From NCBI GenBank assembly GCA_002345575.1, contig DDVX01000020.1:1-64000 (forward strand): a DNA stretch of 64,000 bases, written 5' to 3'. Made by a program: the position numbers and the translations under genes. The notes under the pieces are model-generated. The model searched no databases. It saw only the letters and a program-made list of their open reading frames with translations, and had not been told where the DNA came from. Positions 61,233-64,000 of the stretch are shown one piece after another. Position 1 is the first letter of the stretch. Each line of letters begins with the position of its first letter. The DNA is from Stutzerimonas stutzeri. GTDB lineage: Bacteria > Pseudomonadota > Gammaproteobacteria > Pseudomonadales > Pseudomonadaceae.

Positions 61233-61987
61233 CGTTGCTCCGAAAGAAACTGTTGGTATTCAGACGTACCTGGATACAGCCGCTGGAGTTGCAGCCCTAA
61301 GCTCGCGGCCTGATTGCGATCCTGATGGATATTGGCCAGGCGAGTACCCAGCAACAAGCTGCGAGCGTTTTGCTCGGACATGCTGCTGAAAGCGCCGTAA
61401 TAACGCTTCGCCGGCACATAATCCTTGGCTTCGTACGCCAGCATTGCAAGTTCGAGCAATGCGCGCGGCTGACGGCTATCGAGACGTAGCGCACGGGTGA
61501 AATAGGTCTCGGCCTGCTCGCGCTGCCCCAGCTGCAAGGCTGTCATACCCATGTTCTGGAAGACGCGTGCACGTTCGCCGTACAGATTGTCTTCGGAAGC
61601 CTTGGTGAAACGCTCCATGGCCTCGGGATAGCGTTTCTGCTCGAACAAAAAACTGCCGTAGTTGTTCAGGATACGCGCATCGTTGCGGCCGGAGAGCGCC
61701 TTGCGGTAATGCTCGTCGGCAAGTGTGTATTCCATCTCAGTCTGGAATACCAGCGCCAGCGCCGCATTCGCATCGGCACTGTTGGGGTCCAAATCGAGCG
61801 CTTTACGCAGAGGCGTTTTGGCCCTTGCGGCTTCGCCCTGCTGCAGATAGCCAATGCCAAGCTGGATATAGGCGTCACGTGCCTGCTCGCGCCCGCTCGA
61901 AGTGCGCAGTGGATCACCGGAGCCTGAAGAAACACAACCGGCCATAAGGCCGGTAAGTAGAAGCAGTAGCGCAATGCGCAAGGTCAT
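61229..61987 (-). CDS. pilF: Type IV pilus secretin pilotin PilF (PilW)
   Basis: 252 residues from the ATG at 61987, which has GGGG six bases upstream; an ATG six bases earlier lacks spacing. The lipobox is LMAGC, then about six TPR repeats (YIQLGIGYLQQGEAARAKTPL, NNYGSFLFEQKRYPEAME). It escorts the PilQ secretin to the outer membrane. In the rlmN-pilF-rodZ order seen across pseudomonads. Confidence 0.93.
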   Translation of the reverse strand: MTLRIALLLLLTGLMAGCVSSGSGDPLRTSSGREQARDAYIQLGIGYLQQGEAARAKTPLRKALDLDPNSADANAALALVFQTEMEYTLADEHYRKALSGRNDARILNNYGSFLFEQKRYPEAMERFTKASEDNLYGERARVFQNMGMTALQLGQREQAETYFTRALRLDSRQPRALLELAMLAYEAKDYVPAKRYYGAFSSMSEQNARSLLLGTRLANIHQDRNQAASLGLQLQRLYPGTSEYQQFLSEQR

Positions 61988-61998
61988 CAGCATCCCCC

Positions 61999-63147
61999 TC
62001 AGGATCGATTCGTAGCGATGGGCGCCGCACCAGACTCGGACTGCAACTCACGCACAGCGATGTAACGCTCGCTTCGACGTGTACGATCCATCACCTGCCC
62101 GACCAGTTGGCCACAGGCTGCATCGATATCCTCACCACGAGTGGTACGCACGGTCACATTGTGCCCGGCTTTATGCAGGATGTCCTGAAATCGGCGGATC
62201 GCATTGTTGCTCGGCCGCTCATAACCGGAATGAGGGAAGGGATTAAATGGAATCAGATTGATCTTGCAAGGAATACCTGCCAGAAGAGGGATCATCTGTT
62301 CGGCATGCTCGGGCTGGTCATTGACACCCTTGAGCAGAGTGTACTCGATGGTCAGTACGCGCTTTTCGCCCAAGCGAGAGATGTAATTGCGGCATGCATT
62401 CAGCACGACGGCCAGCGGGTACTTCTTGTTGATCGGTACCAGCTGGTTACGTAATTCATCGTTGGGCGCATGCAGCGACAGCGCCAGGGAAACGTCGATC
62501 TCATCACCCAGACGGTCAATCATCGGTGCCACGCCAGACGTGGACAGTGTCACCTTACGCTTGGAGATGCCGTAGCCGAGGTCATCCATCATGAGATTCA
62601 TGGCGGCAACCACGTTATCGAAGTTGAGCAGCGGCTCACCCATGCCCATCATCACTACGTTGGTGATGGCACGGTCGATTTTGGCCGGTACGCTGCCGAA
62701 CGATTTATTGGCGACCCACACCTGACCGATGATCTCGGCGGCAGTCAGATCGCTGTTAAATCCTTGCTTGCCGGTCGAACAAAAACTGCAATCCAGCGCA
62801 CAACCTGCCTGCGAGGAAACGCATAGCGTCCCACGGCCGTTCTGCGGGATATACACGGTCTCGACACAGCTGCCAGAAGCGACACGGACCACCCATTTAC
62901 GGGTGCCATCGCTGGAGATATCTTCGCTGACCACTTCAGGCCCGCGAATCTCGGCAGAGGCCTTGAGCTTTTCGCGCAAGGCCTTGCCGATGTTGCTCAT
63001 GGCGTCAAAATCATCGACGCCAAAGTGGTGAATCCATTTCATCACCTGACCGGCACGAAAGCGCTTCTCCCCGATGGTCTCGAAGAAATTTTCCAGCTGC
63101 GGCTGAGTCAGCCCCAGAAGATTCACTTTGGCAGTAGTGGCAATCAT
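61999..63147 (-). CDS. rlmN: Dual-specificity RNA methyltransferase RlmN
   Basis: Radical SAM enzyme of 382 residues methylating C2 of A2503 in 23S rRNA and A37 in some tRNAs. The cluster motif is CALDCSFCSTG (Cx3Cx2C), and the second catalytic cysteine lies in DIDAACGQL. The ATG at 63147 with AGGTG upstream is preferred to the GTG at 63156. Confidence 0.95.
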   Translation of the reverse strand: MIATTAKVNLLGLTQPQLENFFETIGEKRFRAGQVMKWIHHFGVDDFDAMSNIGKALREKLKASAEIRGPEVVSEDISSDGTRKWVVRVASGSCVETVYIPQNGRGTLCVSSQAGCALDCSFCSTGKQGFNSDLTAAEIIGQVWVANKSFGSVPAKIDRAITNVVMMGMGEPLLNFDNVVAAMNLMMDDLGYGISKRKVTLSTSGVAPMIDRLGDEIDVSLALSLHAPNDELRNQLVPINKKYPLAVVLNACRNYISRLGEKRVLTIEYTLLKGVNDQPEHAEQMIPLLAGIPCKINLIPFNPFPHSGYERPSNNAIRRFQDILHKAGHNVTVRTTRGEDIDAACGQLVGQVMDRTRRSERYIAVRELQSESGAAPIATNRS

Positions 63148-63167
63148 GGAATTCACCTGTCGCTCAC

Positions 63168-63599
63168 TCAGCGAATGCGCGCGCAGACTTCGGTTTCAGC
63201 GAAGAAGTAGGCGATTTCACGAGCAGCGGATGCTTCGGAGTCGGAACCGTGTACTGCGTTTTCGTCGATAGATACAGCGAAGTCGGCGCGGATGGTACCG
63301 GCAGCAGCTTCTTTCGGGTTGGTAGCGCCCATCAGCTCACGGTTTTTGGCAATGGCGTCTTCGCCTTCCAGAACCTGAACGATTACAGGACCGGAAACCA
63401 TGAAAGCAACCAGATCCTTGAAGAAACCGCGCTCGCTGTGCTCAGCGTAGAAACCGCCGGCTTCGCGCTCGGACAGCTGAACCATCTTGGAAGCGACGAC
63501 GCGCAGGCCGGCCTTCTCGAAACGGGTGGTGATTTCGCCGACGACGTTCTTGGCGACAGCGTCAGGCTTGATGATGGAGAAGGTACGTTGCAGGGCCAT
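63168..63599 (-). CDS. ndk: Nucleoside diphosphate kinase
   Basis: 143 residues, the standard length. RTFSIIKPDAV at the N-terminus, RGFFKDLVAFM, and the phospho-histidine in NAVHGSDS. Balances nucleoside triphosphate pools. Twenty bp upstream of rlmN on the transcript. Confidence 0.97.
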   Translation of the reverse strand: MALQRTFSIIKPDAVAKNVVGEITTRFEKAGLRVVASKMVQLSEREAGGFYAEHSERGFFKDLVAFMVSGPVIVQVLEGEDAIAKNRELMGATNPKEAAAGTIRADFAVSIDENAVHGSDSEASAAREIAYFFAETEVCARIR

Positions 63600-63639
63600 G
63601 TGAAGCTCCAGTCTGGTGGGTTTAAAGCGAACAAGTAAA

Positions 63640-63658
63640 CCCGCGGATTATACGCGGG
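63640..63658 (-). promoter_or_regulatory. Palindrome with TATAAT between iscX and ndk
   Basis: CCCGCG-N7-CGCGGG contains TATAAT when read on minus, and a T-rich stretch (GGGTTTACTTGTTC) follows. It may be the ndk -10 region, the iscX terminator, or both. No good -35 was found at 16-18 bp. Confidence 0.45.
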
Positions 63659-63743
63659 TCGGAAAGCAAAAGATAAGTGCAGCTTTATGCTTGAGTGATG
63701 AACGCAAACTTGCAGGGATTTGCCTGAAACCGTCTGCTCATGC

Positions 63744-63944
63744 TTACTCGGCCTCTTCTATCCAGGCTGCCTGAATGGCTTCGAGCACTTTCTCACCACC
63801 ACGCGCCGGATCATCGGAAAACCCCGGAAGCTCCGTTACCCAGCGGTGCAACTGGACGAAGTTGACATAACGCGGATCCACATCCGGCTTGGCTTCTGCC
63901 AGCTCGATGGCGATATCAAGCACATCGACCCATTTGAGACTCAT
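63744..63944 (-). CDS. iscX: IscX (YfhJ), iron-sulfur assembly regulator
   Basis: 66 residues, small acidic protein (MSLKWVDVLDIAIELAE, DVDPRYVNFVQLHRWV). It binds IscS and iron and tunes cluster assembly. Last gene of the isc operon, 16 bp behind fdx. Confidence 0.95.
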   Translation of the reverse strand: MSLKWVDVLDIAIELAEAKPDVDPRYVNFVQLHRWVTELPGFSDDPARGGEKVLEAIQAAWIEEAE

Positions 63945-63960
63945 CGTGATGCCCTCGCCT

Positions 63961-64000
63961 TCATTGGCTTTCGGAAACCTGATTGATGGTGTACTTGGGA
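63961..64000 (-). CDS. fdx: 3' end of ISC-type [2Fe-2S] ferredoxin
   Basis: Partial: only the last codons lie in the window. They read PKYTINQVSESQ then stop, as expected for the C-terminus of the Isc ferredoxin (E. coli Fdx ends with a similar P-YTIN stretch). The gene continues beyond position 64000. Confidence 0.85.
   Translation of the reverse strand, partial: PKYTINQVSESQ

Noticed and set aside
1..64000. CRISPR array, insertion sequence, prophage or integron
   Set aside because: No regularly spaced repeats, transposase, integrase or phage structural genes were seen. Codon and base use look uniform by eye.

Overview
The window is a 64 kb piece of a gammaproteobacterial chromosome. I infer a Pseudomonas of the stutzeri group (Stutzerimonas). 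Whole blocks follow the gene order I know from Pseudomonas aeruginosa: mtaD-ubiG-mupP-yciK; rluB/eda-pgl-zwf/hexR; the glucose ABC transporter with GtrS/GltR, glk and edd; cpxR-spy-cpxA; fkpA-type isomerase/tRNA-Asp-tRNA-Val/rdgC; and der-bamB-yfgM-hisS-ispG-rodZ-pilF-rlmN-ndk-iscX-fdx. The porin in the OprB slot is of the LamB (maltoporin) family, and an Maa-type acetyltransferase lies nearby. Both fit the maltose and starch use typical of P. stutzeri, but the species call is an inference. I see no prophage, insertion sequence, CRISPR array or recent genomic island.

Layout. 1-3920: purine salvage, ubiquinone, peptidoglycan recycling and an SDR gene, with a strong promoter at the left edge firing out of the window. 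4130-6198: a GAF-GGDEF diguanylate cyclase behind a sigma54-like promoter, convergent with rluB. 6291-21339: the glucose module. zwf-pgl-eda faces hexR across a HexR operator; then come a DUF1289 gene, a LamB-type porin, four ABC transporter genes, gtrS-gltR, glk and edd. 21344-25758: scpB, scpA, an unusual trpS with a Cys motif like that of 4Fe-4S TrpRS, yciO and a PHP-domain RNase. 26107-29505: yciI, a small envelope protein, cpxR, a Spy-like chaperone behind a perfect CpxR box, and cpxA.

29709-41062: FKBP isomerase, Maa-type acetyltransferase, two tRNAs, rdgC, a guanidine-II riboswitch with gdx, an LplT-like MFS protein, azlCD, a CrbS/MxtR-type sensor kinase and a DUF4010 membrane protein. 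41085-46211: rmuC, a 530-bp AT-rich spacer with DnaA-box-like inverted repeats, and the ydbH-ynbE-ydbL outer-membrane lipid transport operon. 46297-54364: LpxR-like deacylase, a GMC dehydrogenase with a Tat-signal small subunit, a small His/acid-rich secreted protein, EamA transporter, endonuclease I, YjdF-like protein, omega-amidase and its partner aminotransferase. 54432-64000: the conserved der-to-fdx block, all on the minus strand.

How the genes work together. Sugar enters through the LamB-type porin and the GltBFGK transporter, is phosphorylated by Glk, and is degraded through Zwf-Pgl-Edd-Eda under HexR and GtrS/GltR control. CpxRA with its Spy chaperone monitors the envelope, and YdbH/YnbE/YdbL, BamB and the LpxR-like enzyme act in the outer membrane. 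The most informative non-coding elements are the guanidine-II riboswitch, the HexR and CpxR sites, the sigma54-like site, and stable-RNA-type promoters at the tRNA pair and at the left edge.
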